Shown: piece by piece, positions 22,702 through 33,651 of the stretch | Numbering within the stretch: position 1 is the first letter of the stretch | How the letters are laid out: every line of letters starts with the position of its first letter | DNA from: Lineolata rhizophorae | Lineage: Eukaryota; Ascomycota; Dothideomycetes; Lineolatales; Lineolataceae | Direction of reading: 5' to 3' | Length of the DNA stretch: 64,000 nt | Assembly (NCBI GenBank): GCA_010093515.1 | Contig: MU001670.1 | Location: forward strand, 1,884,319-1,948,318 | Position numbers and translations under genes: made by a program | The notes under the pieces: generated by a model | Seen by the model: only the letters and a program-made list of their open reading frames with translations | Databases searched by the model: none | What the model was told of the DNA's origin: nothing

Positions 22702-24399
22702 CTATTGCGGTCCAGCACCATTACCCTCGCGCGGCCCTCCTCCACGGCCGCCCCTGAATCCACCTCCGCGTCCACGTCCACGATAGTCCCCACGCCCACG
22801 GCCCCTGAAGTCACCCCTAGGTCCTCCGCGGCCGCGATATCCACCCCTAAAATCTCCGCGTCCCCGGCCGCCGCGAGCATGATGCACCTCGTGGAACCCA
22901 TCGCTGCCGTTGGCCGTCGGCTGCGCAGGAGCAGTAGGAGCCACAGGACCAGCTGCAACTTGGGCAGGCGCCTTAGCAGGAACTTCGCTGTCATCCGCCC
23001 AACTTTGGACGCTTGTACTGGGCGCTGGCGCGTGCGGCGTCTCAGTCTCTGCGGGGTCGCGCGGCACCATCTCGAAGCTCTCGGCGAGCGGGTCGTCGGC
23101 AGAGCCCGGCCCCTTGGTGTCCCAATTCTCCTCGCCGGCCTTGTTGGCGGCCTCGTCCGCGGTACTGGTCGGTGGAGGCGGGGAGAGGTTCTCGGCAGCG
23201 GCAGCTGTGCCGTTTGTCGCCGCAACGGAGGTCTCAATTTCGGTAAGGCCGGCATGGGCGGTGGTTGGGTCGGTAGTAGGAACGTCGGCGGAAACGGAAG
23301 CTTTCTCGACATCGGCGAAGGAGGCAGTTTTGTCGGGATCGGTAATTTCTTCAGGTGGGTGAGGTTGGGCCTCGGCGACCTCCTCAACCCAGGCCTCTTC
23401 AGCGGAGAAAGGAGGTGCATCTTCAAGAGCAGCGGTTTTGACTTGGGCATCTAGATAAGGCGGTTAGCACGTGTCATATAAGGCTGGAACGCGTGGGGCT
23501 TGGACACACAGGTAACGTTGAGCATAGCGCTCTCGGTCGACGGCACGTTGTCCATGGCTCCGTCAATGAGCTTCTCCGCTGCAGCAACCGCGTTCATGTC
23601 GCCGCCGTAGACCTGTAGCAGGGCACCCTCAAAGGCGCGCGTTTCCTCCGACTCGTCATCCTCACGCTGACGGCGTGCAGCCGCGGCGCGAAGGAAGCGA
23701 GAGAGAACAAGTAGGCGCTCCTTGAAGTTCTTCGCAGACTCAATGGCAGCCTCAGCCTTGACAGTCTCCTTCAGATTTCCCAGCTCCTCCCTGTGCGCCT
23801 TGTGAAGCAGCTCTTTCTCCACAGCAAGCTTCTTCTCGAACTCGGCCTCCAGCTTCTTAAACTGGGCCAACTGCTCTTCGAGCTGGGCCAGCTGCTGCTG
23901 GAGACCAGGCTTCTTGAGGATCTGAGCTTTCTGGTCGTTGTTGATCTTGCGGGACGCGACCAGCTCATCGAGCGTTTTGTCGGGGTTCTCGGCAACAATG
24001 GAGTCGACCTTTTGAGTGGCATTCTGGGTTTGACATGCAAGTGAGCACGCGAGAAGGGTAGTGCGAGAGCGGGAAGTACGTACTAGCTTCTTGTTGACGT
24101 TTCGAATGTTCCTGGAGGACGACGGCAACTGATTAGACTAAAGGCCTGCTTATGAAAATGCTGCATGCGCTGTGCGCGCGGTGTCGGCGAACTCACTTTT
24201 GCAGCTCCTTGATGATCGGGCTGTCGCCCGACGACGGATCGTGGCCGTTTGCCTTGGCCTCGCTGCCCGCGTCCTGATCGGTCTTGGGCGTGGTCGGGGC
24301 AGCGACGGCGGCGTCAGCCTTGGCCTTCTTCTTGCGCGCGCTCTTGGATTCGGTGGGGGCGGGCGGGTTGGTGTTGGAAACGGGCGCCGTCGTCGCCAT
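22702..24399 (-). CDS. YAG7: YAG7-family RNA/ribosome-associated protein
   Basis: YAG7-like proteins are conserved fungal proteins of poorly defined function, with an N-terminal coiled-coil region and an RGG-rich tail. The RGG tail suggests RNA or ribosome association. Inferred exons on the minus strand are 24399-24197, 24111-24084, 24023-23510 and 23450-22702, giving 497 aa. Signatures: KSARKKKAKAD near the N-terminus, KNIRNVNKKLNATQKVDSIV assembled over three exons (the second exon is only 28 nt), a Gln/Glu/Lys-rich coiled coil (LQQQLAQLEEQLAQFKK), LLVLSRFLRAAAARRQ and LEGA-LLQVYGGD-type motifs, then NVTYAQVKTAALED at the last junction. The C-terminal ~60 residues are almost pure RGG/GRG repeats. 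All junction phases agree. Ortholog identity is by recognised family motifs. Confidence 0.85.
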
Positions 24400-25019
24400 T
24401 TTTCTATTGTCGTATTTCTCTCCGATGGCGGAAGGATGGCACCAGGACGCGTCGGGGCCACGAAGCGCGCGGCTGCAAGGCGTGTCGGACGAAGCGGGAA
24501 TGAGCTTGCCGGAAAGGAGTAGATGAGAGGTGTGAAGGTGAAGGGAGCGTGGGCGCAGCTGACGGAGTAGGGCAGGACAGAGGAAGTGGCGGGACGTGAA
24601 GCGGGACGCAGAGGACGATGCAGAGGGAGCTGCCACTTTGCCGCAGCCCCGATGTTTGCTTCCACCGGGCCCGGGGCCGCCAAGCCCGCCCGGTCTCGGT
24701 ACCCGACTGCCTGCCTTTAGTCATAGCGCACCGCATCACCGCCCTCTGAAATCATGTGACAACACCGCTCAGTCGAATTCCAATGCAAGACTGGAAGAGC
24801 ATCGAGAAGCAACCCTCCCCGCCACGTGGACGTGGTTGATGGCAAATTAATCAGCCGTCTATCCGTCTATCGAATGAATGTATGTATGTACATGCTCCAG
24901 GCTATCGTAGCCCCCAACGTCGAAATCACCGTTAGATGGCCATCGCTATATCTGCACGTCTTAGGAACCTTCTGATCTCCGACCTCTTGCGTCCAAGCGC
25001 CGGACCCGCCTCACATATT
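24400..25019. other. intergenic: YAG7 promoter and GH5 3' end
   Basis: GC-rich upstream region of YAG7 followed by the 3' flank of the glucanase gene. No other gene or repeat is seen. Confidence 0.6.
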
Positions 25020-26297
25020 CTAGCATAGTTGCCCGAACTGCCTGCTCGTGAGCGGGTTGGGAATGAATCCCTTCTCTATCCCGTTCAGGAACCCCCATCC
25101 GTTGGGTGCCTTCAAGCTCCAGAGAAAGTAGCCCTGTGAATGGGCCTCGAAGGCGTCCAGCTGTGCCTCGACGAAGCGCCGGACTTGTGCCACCATCTGA
25201 TCGTCCCAGTCCTGCCACCCCGTCATCGTCTGGCACTGGCAACCGGGCGTCGAACACGACATGCCGCCCGTCGTCGTCCCGTCCGGGTTGACGCAGATGT
25301 TGGTGACTGCGGAGAACTCGCCGACGTACGCCGGGAGGCTGGCATCGCCGGCGGCAGCCAGCTCCGCCGCCGCCCACTGGCACGTGGCGTTGATGTGGTC
25401 ATCTTGGTTGTAGTTGCTGTTGTCCTCACCGAAGACGCGGTAGTAGTGCGCGTCGATAGAGAATAGGGGTGTGTTCCAGAGGCCATGCTCGGCGCGTAGG
25501 TCCTCCACGACGTCTAGCCAAGCCGACGGCCCTAGGAAGCTATCATGCATGACGAGCTGCAGGTTAGTGTTCTCTGCGGCGCTCTTGAGCGCCGAGTACG
25601 TCTGCTTCACCCACTGCTTCGTCACGGCCACATTGTTGGGCGGGTTGTTGACAGGCTCGTTGACTAGTTCGATCCCCACGATCGTGCCGCTCCACTCCCA
25701 CTTGCCATACTTAGCCGCGATCGTCTTGAGGACATCAGTCGTGTGGTCGAGATTCATCCCTTTCTGCCAGTCAACAGACCCCTCCCGACCCGAATTCTGG
25801 AACCCGTTCTGCGAGCCCGGGGCGCCGTGTAAGTCGATCCATACTTGCATCCCGTTGTTGCGCGCCCAATTGACGGCCTTTTCGAGATATGCGTCCGCAC
25901 CAGAGATGAACGGCGTGTTGCTGTTGTCGTACGCCCAGTATCCGATGGGAATCCGCACCGTGTTGATGCCGTACTGACGTAGACGGCTCATATCCGACTC
26001 CGTGAAGTAGGAACTCCAATGGTTCTCCAATTTTGATCTGGCATTTGCGGTTTGATCGAAGGTCCATTGGTCGGTCGCCCCGGTGCCGGCGAAGAGGTCT
26101 TCGTTCATCCACTTCTCCACAAGGAGCCAGCCGCCGATGTTGATACCGCGGACGAACTGGCCCGGCATGGGCATCCCCGCCGCATCATATTTTATCAAAT
26201 TGTTGGTGTGAGGAACTGCTGCAACCGAGGGGAAAAGGTAGATGGCAAAGAGGAGAAGAGGGACGCTCAGTATAACTGAGCGTAGCGTGCAGGCCAT
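25020..26297 (-). CDS. secreted exo-beta-1,3-glucanase, GH5 (GH5_9-like)
   Basis: Glucan 1,3-beta-glucosidases release glucose from the non-reducing ends of beta-1,3-glucan and remodel the fungal wall. This intronless 425-aa enzyme has a signal peptide (residues 1 to about 27, SVPLLLFAIYLFPSVAA). Family motifs run in order: RGINIGGWLLVEKWM (50-64), TVRIPIGYWAY (113-123), VWIDLHGAPGSQNG (152-165), GIELVNEPVNNP with the acid/base Glu 214, HYYRVFG (284-290) and YVGEFSA with the nucleophile Glu 327. The C-terminus ends GYFLWSLKAPNGWGF...TSRQFGQLC, giving paired cysteines as in other family members. Length is normal and the ORF is complete. Function is well supported. Confidence 0.95.
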   Translation of the reverse strand: MACTLRSVILSVPLLLFAIYLFPSVAAVPHTNNLIKYDAAGMPMPGQFVRGINIGGWLLVEKWMNEDLFAGTGATDQWTFDQTANARSKLENHWSSYFTESDMSRLRQYGINTVRIPIGYWAYDNSNTPFISGADAYLEKAVNWARNNGMQVWIDLHGAPGSQNGFQNSGREGSVDWQKGMNLDHTTDVLKTIAAKYGKWEWSGTIVGIELVNEPVNNPPNNVAVTKQWVKQTYSALKSAAENTNLQLVMHDSFLGPSAWLDVVEDLRAEHGLWNTPLFSIDAHYYRVFGEDNSNYNQDDHINATCQWAAAELAAAGDASLPAYVGEFSAVTNICVNPDGTTTGGMSCSTPGCQCQTMTGWQDWDDQMVAQVRRFVEAQLDAFEAHSQGYFLWSLKAPNGWGFLNGIEKGFIPNPLTSRQFGQLC

Positions 26298-28827
26298 TTA
26301 TAGTTATTAGGAGTGTTGACCGTCCTGGTTAATGGATGCTGACATATAGGACTTGACCGGGTGATATCTAGGATGATATGGGCGTAGAGAGTGGAGGACT
26401 ATCTCGGAACCGCTGGGTAAATCTTTCCAGGCACACGGTTTATCAATCTGCAGTCCCGGGTGGAGGCTCCAGCTCTTTAAGGAAAGTTTGTTATGTCGAC
26501 CGTGTGACCCACCACAAAAGCGATCGGCGGTTGTGACCAAAAAGGATGGTGAAAATCAGGCAAGAAGAGCGAATAGGTGATGATAGAGCGCTTTCGTGTG
26601 CCTCACTCACCATTCAGATGACTGCGGCATTTCAAGCTCGTTCTCTTCGGATGTTCACGCTGACTGCAGCATGGTCTGGGCAAAAATATCCATGTGAATG
26701 CCGAAAAGAAGTGGGAATATAGTCAAGGTGTGTGGGCGGCAGCGCGGTGAATTAAAGAGGAAGAGTAGTGGAGACGGCAACAACATCAAAGCTCGTAGGC
26801 ATCGCTCTTTAAACAGCCGCCAAGTCAGTAGGTACGGCTGTTCCTTTGCTAGCACTAAACCTGGTCAGCTAGCCACTTCTTCACATTAATCCTCGGGATG
26901 AGCTTCACCACTTGACTTCTCTTCAGGAGATTAGATGCGAGTCCAAATGTCCCTTCGTTCTGGGTCTTTCCGAAGCAGGGTCTGGCCAACGAGATCCTCT
27001 CGGGAGATTTACACATTTGCTGCTGCTAATTTCATTTATATATCCATGTCACTCGCTGAGCTTGTCGTTTATTGCGGGGTGGCGCATTGAACTCATTGGA
27101 TCCCATGCCCGTCCAGTGACCCACCCTAGCCCAATCCTGGCGCGGACCGTTTCTTACTGTGTCGGTTGGGCTTCCAACCGGCTGAGAGGCCCCATGTCGT
27201 TCCTTTTGATCAGCACTTGCCGAGTCCGCAACGGCGTGCAACGGTGAAAGCGATCCCTATTCTAGTTAAAGCGTGAAGAGGGGCGAAATAACCTTATCGT
27301 GAAGCAAGTGATCCACCGAGTAACGAGGCGCAGCAGAACGCGAAACAAGAAACCCTTCGCCGCTGCGGAACGGAAACAAGAAATTCTTCGCTGCTGTAGG
27401 ACAGAAACAAGAAACATATCGCCGCGGGCGACTCGTGCGGCGAATTTTCGAATCATTAGTACGTGGATCGGATAATGTATGTACACGAATGCGCGCCACC
27501 TTGGCAGATCTGGACCAACTTGGACCTTGCGCGGGAGAAGTAGCACACGATAGAATCCGCAATCGTCATTTCCCGGAGGACGACTACGCCTAGTCCTGCC
27601 AGTGCAATTTGCTGCACAAGTGCTCCCGTCTCAACTTACCGTCGCTTAAGCAGTTGAATCAGTTGCATCGCGGGTCGTGTGAGGGGTCCAGGCACAAAGC
27701 GACAGATTCATTTAAGGTCCTCCCACGCGGAAATACTTGGAACCAGTCGTCGAGTAAATTTGCCACCCCTGGCGTGTTCGCTCAGCCAGCCTTCTCCCGT
27801 TAGGATGGAACCGGTTTCGTCGGCGTGCCAATCCGACAAGAGATATTGGAATTTCATCTTAATGGACCTACCTTCTTTTTCGCCCCACCAGGAGGATCTA
27901 GATGGGTAGGAAGGAGCCTGCCGAGTCAGATGACTGGTGACTCTCTGCATGGGCGTTATTTCAATTCTCTTCGAACCTCTGCGAGCTCTAAATTTTTCTT
28001 CCGCCGAGAGGGGGGCGACCTAATCGGCGAATTCCTTTCTAGCGCGTTTCGGGGCTTTCAGGTGTGTATTTTAGGTGTGGCGTTGCAAGCAACGCACGCC
28101 TAGTGGCGCCTAGTTTCTATTCGCTGGCGGATCGAAACTGTAAGCGCGGTCCCGTGGCCACACCTCCGCCACGCGATTGACATGCCGATGGCAACCCTGA
28201 AACAACTAAAAGGGCGGGGGCTCCTCGGGGGTGCTACTGCAGACTTACCCTGGCCTAATGGCCCGGAAGGGTTGGTGATAAGATCACTGAGCTGCTCCTT
28301 ACAGAAGTTCGCTCCGCAAAAGCTCCCCGAAAGGGAATGATTTTGGCCACAAGGTAACACTGACGGACCGGGACGTGGCTGAACATCATTGGCGTTCCGA
28401 TTTCTTTTTTGGGTTCTCGATGGAGGTCAGGAGATCTAAAACATATTAGCAAGGCATCGAAGAAGTGAGAAAAGATACCGAAAACCGACTAAAGAAGTAC
28501 AGTGGAAAATTGAGGTCATGGTGGTATACGGCGGAACGTATTGCACATTTCCAATAGTCATAAGATTTCATCGTGGGTTGCATGGAGATTGATCACGCAT
28601 ACATGCATAGATTGCGCTGTGTTGTCTACATAGCCGTGCTAGCCTATAACAAGTAGTTTTGATCGGAACCAGTTCTGTTTTGCTCGAGTAAGCGGAGACT
28701 TACCGTGGCTATTAGCCGTTTTTGCTCAAGAGGTAGTTCATCCAAGGATGAACCGGCCATTCCTTTAACTACTCAGGTGGAAGCCTATACCGCATATGCC
28801 GGGAACACCTTCCCAAGCTAGACCGCA
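26298..28827. other. intergenic region with a short tandem repeat
   Basis: About 2.5 kb between the GH5 start and the 3' end of the lactate dehydrogenase gene (both minus strand). No gene is supported. The only structured element I see is a three-copy ~31-bp repeat at 27334-27426. Confidence 0.5.
27334..27426. repeat. three imperfect tandem copies of a ~31-bp unit
   Basis: Each unit contains GAAACAAGAAA followed by a TTCGC(C/T)GCTG-like block. Successive copies start near 27334, 27365 and 27396, and the third is the most diverged. No coding frame through the array is convincing. Confidence 0.75.
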
Positions 28828-30705
28828 CTATAGCTTGGCTCTCGCAAATGCCCCGAGACCCTTAAGGTTATCGTCACCATCGTAGATGTCACGCTCTACA
28901 GCTCTTGCATTTATCTGACAGAGGGTTAGCCAACGATAAACCGAAGGAATGCCAACGGCGGGTTGATCCTTTGGGTAGGAGACGGCTGGACATACATGCT
29001 TTAAACCCAGCTGGTCCACCCTCTCAACACCAAGCAGACGCATGCAGGTTTCCGTTTCGGCCTTTAAGACTGTCACGAGGAGGAAAGGGAGAGTCGGTCA
29101 GTCCAACAATGCAGTAACGAACAACAGGGAGGGGGAGGTGATGCCCATCCGTGGAAACGAAGACGGTGGTGTTATGGCAATGAAGATGACGCCATGGGGT
29201 CACACTCACTCTCAAACAGCCTTTCGACACCCTTGGTCCCGCCGGCACCCAATCCCCACAGCGGGGCCCTCCCCAGCCCGACGGCCTTCGCGCCAAGTGC
29301 CAGCGCCTTGACGACGTCGGTGCCTCTGCGCACGCCGCCGTCGACCCAGACCTCGACGCGCTCGAGCACCTCGGGGCAGAACTTGCGTATCTCGAGCAGC
29401 GTGTGCAGGGCCGGCGGGGCCGTGTCGAGCGCGCGCCCGCCGTGGTTGGACAGCACGACGGCGGCCACCTGGGGCGCGTGGCACGCGACTAGGTAGGCGT
29501 CCTCGTGCGTCTGCACGCCCTTGAGCACGATGGGCAGCGACGTGTGCTCGGCTAGCCAGGCCAGCGTTGGCTCCCAGGTGAGGTCGGCGGCGGTGCCGGC
29601 GAAGAGGGTCTTTCCGACAGCGGCGCCCTGGGGCTCGGCGCGGCCTTGCTGGGCGTCGGCGTCCGGGTTTGAGGGCGCCGCCGCCGTGGCCGGCTCGGGC
29701 GTCGTGGTCGAAGTCGAACCGCCCCCCTGCACGCTCGACGGCGCGGGTGGCTTGGCGCCGACTTTTCTAGCCTCGCGCTCGTCGTGCTCGCGCTTGCCCG
29801 GCACAGGCGCGTCAAGCGTGAGCACGACGAACTTGACGGCGTCGAGCGCGTTGACGCGCGCCAGCATCGCCTCGCTCTTGCGCCGGTCGTTCTGCACGTA
29901 CAGCTGCCAGCCGAAGACCTGGCCGGGCACGGCACCGGCAACAATCTGCTCGGGCGTCTGGCTCGCGTTGTTGGAGATGAGCTGGGCGGCGCCGAAGCGG
30001 GCGCAGGCGCGCGCTATGCCCGCCTCGCCGTCCGGGTGCGCTAAGCGCGCCATGGCGGCCGGCGCGACGAAGAAAGGCACGCCGACACGGTGCCGGCCCT
30101 GCAGGAGTGCGGTCGCCGTGTTGCACCGCGTGCAGTCGACAAAGACGCGCGGCCGCAGCAGGATCTGCCGGTAGACGGTGTTGTTGAAGGTCTTGGAGGC
30201 GAGGTCGTCAGAGGCAGAGAAGTAGTACGCCCAGGCTTTGCGGCTGACTTTCTTCGACGCGACTTCCTCCATCTCGTCCAGGTTCAGCACGTCCTCGACG
30301 TCCGGTAGCGGCGCCTGCTCCGTATCGGAGGCATCTTGGGCCGGCGCCTTGTCGGCCTTGGGCAGCGTGGAGTGGTCGACGGCGCCCAGCTTTGCCTCGG
30401 GCGCGAGGGACTCTTCGAGCGTGCCTGGCGGGTGGATGGGGTCGTATTCCTCTGTCGCGTCGGTGCCGGCGAGCTTGAGGATGATGTTGGCGCCGCCCGG
30501 GTGCTCGTCGATGAAGGACGTTACGTCGTACACGGTGCCGTACAGGATCACCCAGCAGCTGTCCCGCGTGTTGTGCTGGGCGACTGCTGGGCAAAAGCGG
30601 GGTGAAGGTTGGTTAGCTTTCGGGTGGTCGAATTGATTGCGTCGTCTGGATAATTGTGGAGCGAAACCGGGTTCTACCTTCGCCGTAATCAAACACCTTG
30701 CCCAT
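28828..30705 (-). CDS. flavocytochrome b2-type L-lactate dehydrogenase
   Basis: Oxidises L-lactate to pyruvate with FMN and passes electrons through a cytochrome b5-type haem to cytochrome c. Inferred exons on the minus strand are 30705-30678, 30583-29210, 29069-28996 and 28914-28828, giving 520 aa. Residues 1-80 form the b5 domain, with haem ligands His37 (DEHPGG) and His60 (DPIHPP). The FMN-dependent domain has [37 protein letters not shown], a low-complexity loop rich in Ser/Thr/Pro/Ala, LPIVLKGV, and the active-site SNHGG (His390), then [28 protein letters not shown]. The C-terminal tail is restored only by splicing exons 3 and 4. No mitochondrial presequence precedes the b5 domain, so location may be cytosolic. 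2-hydroxyacid specificity other than lactate is possible. Confidence 0.9.
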
Positions 30706-31372
30706 CGTGTCCGCTATACATGCGCGTGGGGGTATGCAGATAGGGACAGACTGATACACGAGATCGGAGACGAGAAAAGGGAAAAGTACGAACAATTACT
30801 AGACAGGAAAGCACAAGCCGGAAATCGCGTGCTATCGCAGATGCATTGAGGAGAAGAGATGATAGATGAAGCTGAGGAATGCTGCAGGAGAGCTCGTGGG
30901 GAGGCTGTAGACCAAGACTGCCGCATGGCTAGCTCTTGTGGGGCCAACAACTTGAAGGTCGACGACAGCGGCGCATTGGCGGCGATTATTGCCCCGGCGG
31001 CGAGTGCAGACGAGAAGGCTTGGCGGCGACTTGCCCGAGGTTGACGCCGAGTCGGGCAGCTCGCCCCGCATTGCTCGTTTGGGAGGGGTTTTCGCTGCGC
31101 CGTTGCCCTTCTTTTCGAAGACTCGGTTGTCCAACGTTTCAAACCCTTTCAATGTAAAGAGCCCTTTTTACGATGCGCGAGACCATGCGAAATTCGGACA
31201 TGTAAAGAAAATCGGGTTTGGTGTGAAATCGTCCTGGTAGCCTAATGATCTAGCGCTGAATTCAAGACCCTAATATAGCGTCAATCCTGGTTCAAGAACT
31301 CCCAAAAGTCTAATTATTTGATCACCAAAGTATCCTCCAGTAGATTCCACATACGGAGTACTGTAGAGCCAA
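30706..31372. other. intergenic: lactate dehydrogenase promoter
   Basis: Promoter side of the dehydrogenase gene and the 3' side of the Nudix gene. No other feature supported. Confidence 0.6.
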
Positions 31373-32934
31373 CTACCTCCTCCTCCACCACCTCAGCCCA
31401 CCAACCACTACCGCCGCTACCATCGCGACTCTCCCTATAAACGCCACCACCACCACCCTCTTTAACAGCTTGTAATACCCCTGCAACATGAGATCCAGCG
31501 CTTCCGTTCTCCTGCCCTGCATATGTCTCCTGACCTTCCCCTCGTACGCGCCGGCGCCTAAGCTTCCGCTCCCGGGGGGATGCTCGAGCAGGCGCCTGCG
31601 CTCGTCCGACAGGGGCAGCGGGCGGGGCAGCTCGACGGAATCGAGGCCGCCGGCGAAGGCGATGGCGGCCTGGTTGTCGCCGCGGACGCGGCGAGCGTGC
31701 TCAGCGCGGAAGCGCGCCGTAGCCAGGCGGAGTAGGAGGCGGACGTCGGGCGGCGAGAAGGACGGGCAGACGACCATGTCGAGCGCCGAGTAGGGCGGCA
31801 GCAGCTCAAGCAGATCCGAGACGATGCCGAGGGTGAGGCCCCAGAGTAGCAGCGGCTTGTCTGTGCTGGGGGAGTCTGGTAGCGTGGCGCCGGCGGAGGG
31901 ACGGACCAGTGAGCTTAGGCGGGAGCAGACTGAGGGCGGAGACGGAGTCGACGGGATGAAGCCCGGGATCGTGCTGCAGAAGAAGGATTCGGATGGGATG
32001 AGCCGGATGGCGGCGAAGAGCATCGTGCGCAGCATGGTCTGCATGAAGAAGGCTTTCAAGTAGCCGCCTTGAGCCTTGGCCAGGCGGCTACCGGCCATGT
32101 CTTGCGGGTATATGGTGCGCGTCGCGGGCGAGAGAAGAGCGCGCAAAGGGACCCAGTGCGCCGAGGCGACTTCGGAGGGCTGGAGGCGCAACGGCGGCAT
32201 GTCATGCGTAGTTAGGAGGAAGACGTAAGGGCAGAGCACCATGATCCTGAAGTGGTCGTAGATAGTCACCCGGCGTTAGCCCCCGGCTTCTCCCCCACAT
32301 TGCCATGGTAGGCTCGAGTTCTCGACGGGTGGAGTTGCAAAACTTACGGCATCTTCCCCCAATTCGCCGTCACGACCCTCTGCGCCAGGTTGCCCACCGC
32401 AATGGCGTTGCTGTCATCTAGCCGCACGCCCACCTCCTCGTCCGCCTCCCTCACCGCGGCCGCTTTGTCGTCCTCATCGTCAGGATCGCGGCGCCCGCCC
32501 GGCAGCGCGACATGGCTTGTCCACGGATCGCCGACGCGCGCCGCGCGCTTGATGAATAGGATCTCCGGGTCGCCGTGGGCGGCCCAGTCGCGGGTGAAGA
32601 AGGCGCCGAGACGGTCGGCGACCGAGGCGTCGGGCGGCAGCGCGGCCGACGCAGTGATGTCGGCGTAGGACGCGTCGGTGCTGGAGGGCCCATTGCAGCT
32701 GCCGCCGTTGTTGTTGCTGCCGGCCGCGGGTCGGCGCGGCGGCGGCCAGTGCGCATAGCGCGGGTTGATGCGGATGATGAGGGCGACGGAGGCGCGCTTG
32801 GTGCAGGCGGGCGGATTGGGGATCGCGGGGAAGGGGTGCTGGGAGAGGTCGACGAGGATGCGGTGGAGGTCGGGGACGAGGGCCGAAGGGGCTGGCGGAT
32901 CTTGGCTGTCAGCGGAGGAGGTTTCGGTCGACAT
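31373..32934 (-). CDS. Nudix hydrolase, CoA-diphosphatase type, with C-terminal anchor
   Basis: Nudix enzymes of this subfamily (Pcd1/NUDT7/8-like) cleave CoA or acyl-CoA to phosphopantetheine products. Inferred exons on the minus strand are 32934-32348 and 32246-31373, giving 486 aa, about twice the usual catalytic size. The signature at residues 142-170 reads HVALPGGRRDPDD...AAAVREADEEVGV, combining the Nudix box (READEEVG) with the PGGRxDPxD extension of CoA hydrolases. The junction restores MPIMVLCPYVFLLT, the next conserved strand. Beyond the catalytic domain lies a long segment (about 230-440), and a hydrophobic helix near residues 455-475 (VVVVAFIGRVAMVAAVVVGGL) ends in WWRRR, suggesting tail anchoring. 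Substrate is inferred. No peroxisomal targeting tripeptide is seen. Confidence 0.85.
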
Positions 32935-33651
32935 GGTTTGAGGGCTCCGTTGGGCGGCAGCAGCCGCCGGCGGAGGGTGTTGGGGCACAGCACAGAGGGT
33001 TGCACTTGCGCAGCGCGGCGGTGGACGACGACGCAGGGCGCAAACAAAGCCGCGACGCTTCGAACCTGAGTGTGGAGGCACAAATTGGCGGTGGCACTTG
33101 CGGGCGTACGGAGCCTCGCTGCGAGGTTTGACTTGCACGGAAATGGCGCGGTGCTGCCTCGGCAATCTGGAAGCGGGCTGCAGCCTCCCGGGGCCTTAAT
33201 TCGATGGTTGATATCGAATCCATCGCGCCAGCCTGGTGTAGCGAGGGCCGGCTGTGAGTCGCCCGTCGCCGGACAGTCGACTCAGCACTCGGACGAGCGT
33301 CGCAATCTCTCGAGCTGGCTCTTTGAAGCGGAAAATACATGAAATTCGCAGCCGCTTGGCGGAGGACGCCCGCGGCGAACTAAGAATTGCTTTTGCAGCT
33401 GCCTTTTGCACATGGTTGCGTCGAGCTCTCTTGATTGGCCGGAGCTCGCCCGCCCCGCCATGGCCGTCCGACCTCTGGCCCGCGATTCTTTCACGGCCTT
33501 TCCGCCCTTCTGCTCTCCACCCGCAGTCCGGTCACGTCGCTGCTGGCGGGCATGCGCAGTCAAGTCTCCGTCACTCTTACGGCCTCCTATATAGCCTCAA
33601 TTGCACCAATTGATCCGCCCCCGATACCATCCCGGGTCGGCCGTTCTGACA
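32935..33651. other. divergent promoter, Nudix / VTC
   Basis: Shared upstream region between two divergently transcribed genes. The VTC side has a 5' leader ending just before 33652. I saw no CACGTG phosphate-response motif here. Confidence 0.6.

Noticed and set aside
22545-23450. ~300-codon frames on both strands over the last YAG7 exon
   Set aside because: They overlap a well-supported exon in other frames and consist of Arg/Pro/Leu low complexity. They are shadows of a GC-rich, RGG-encoding exon.
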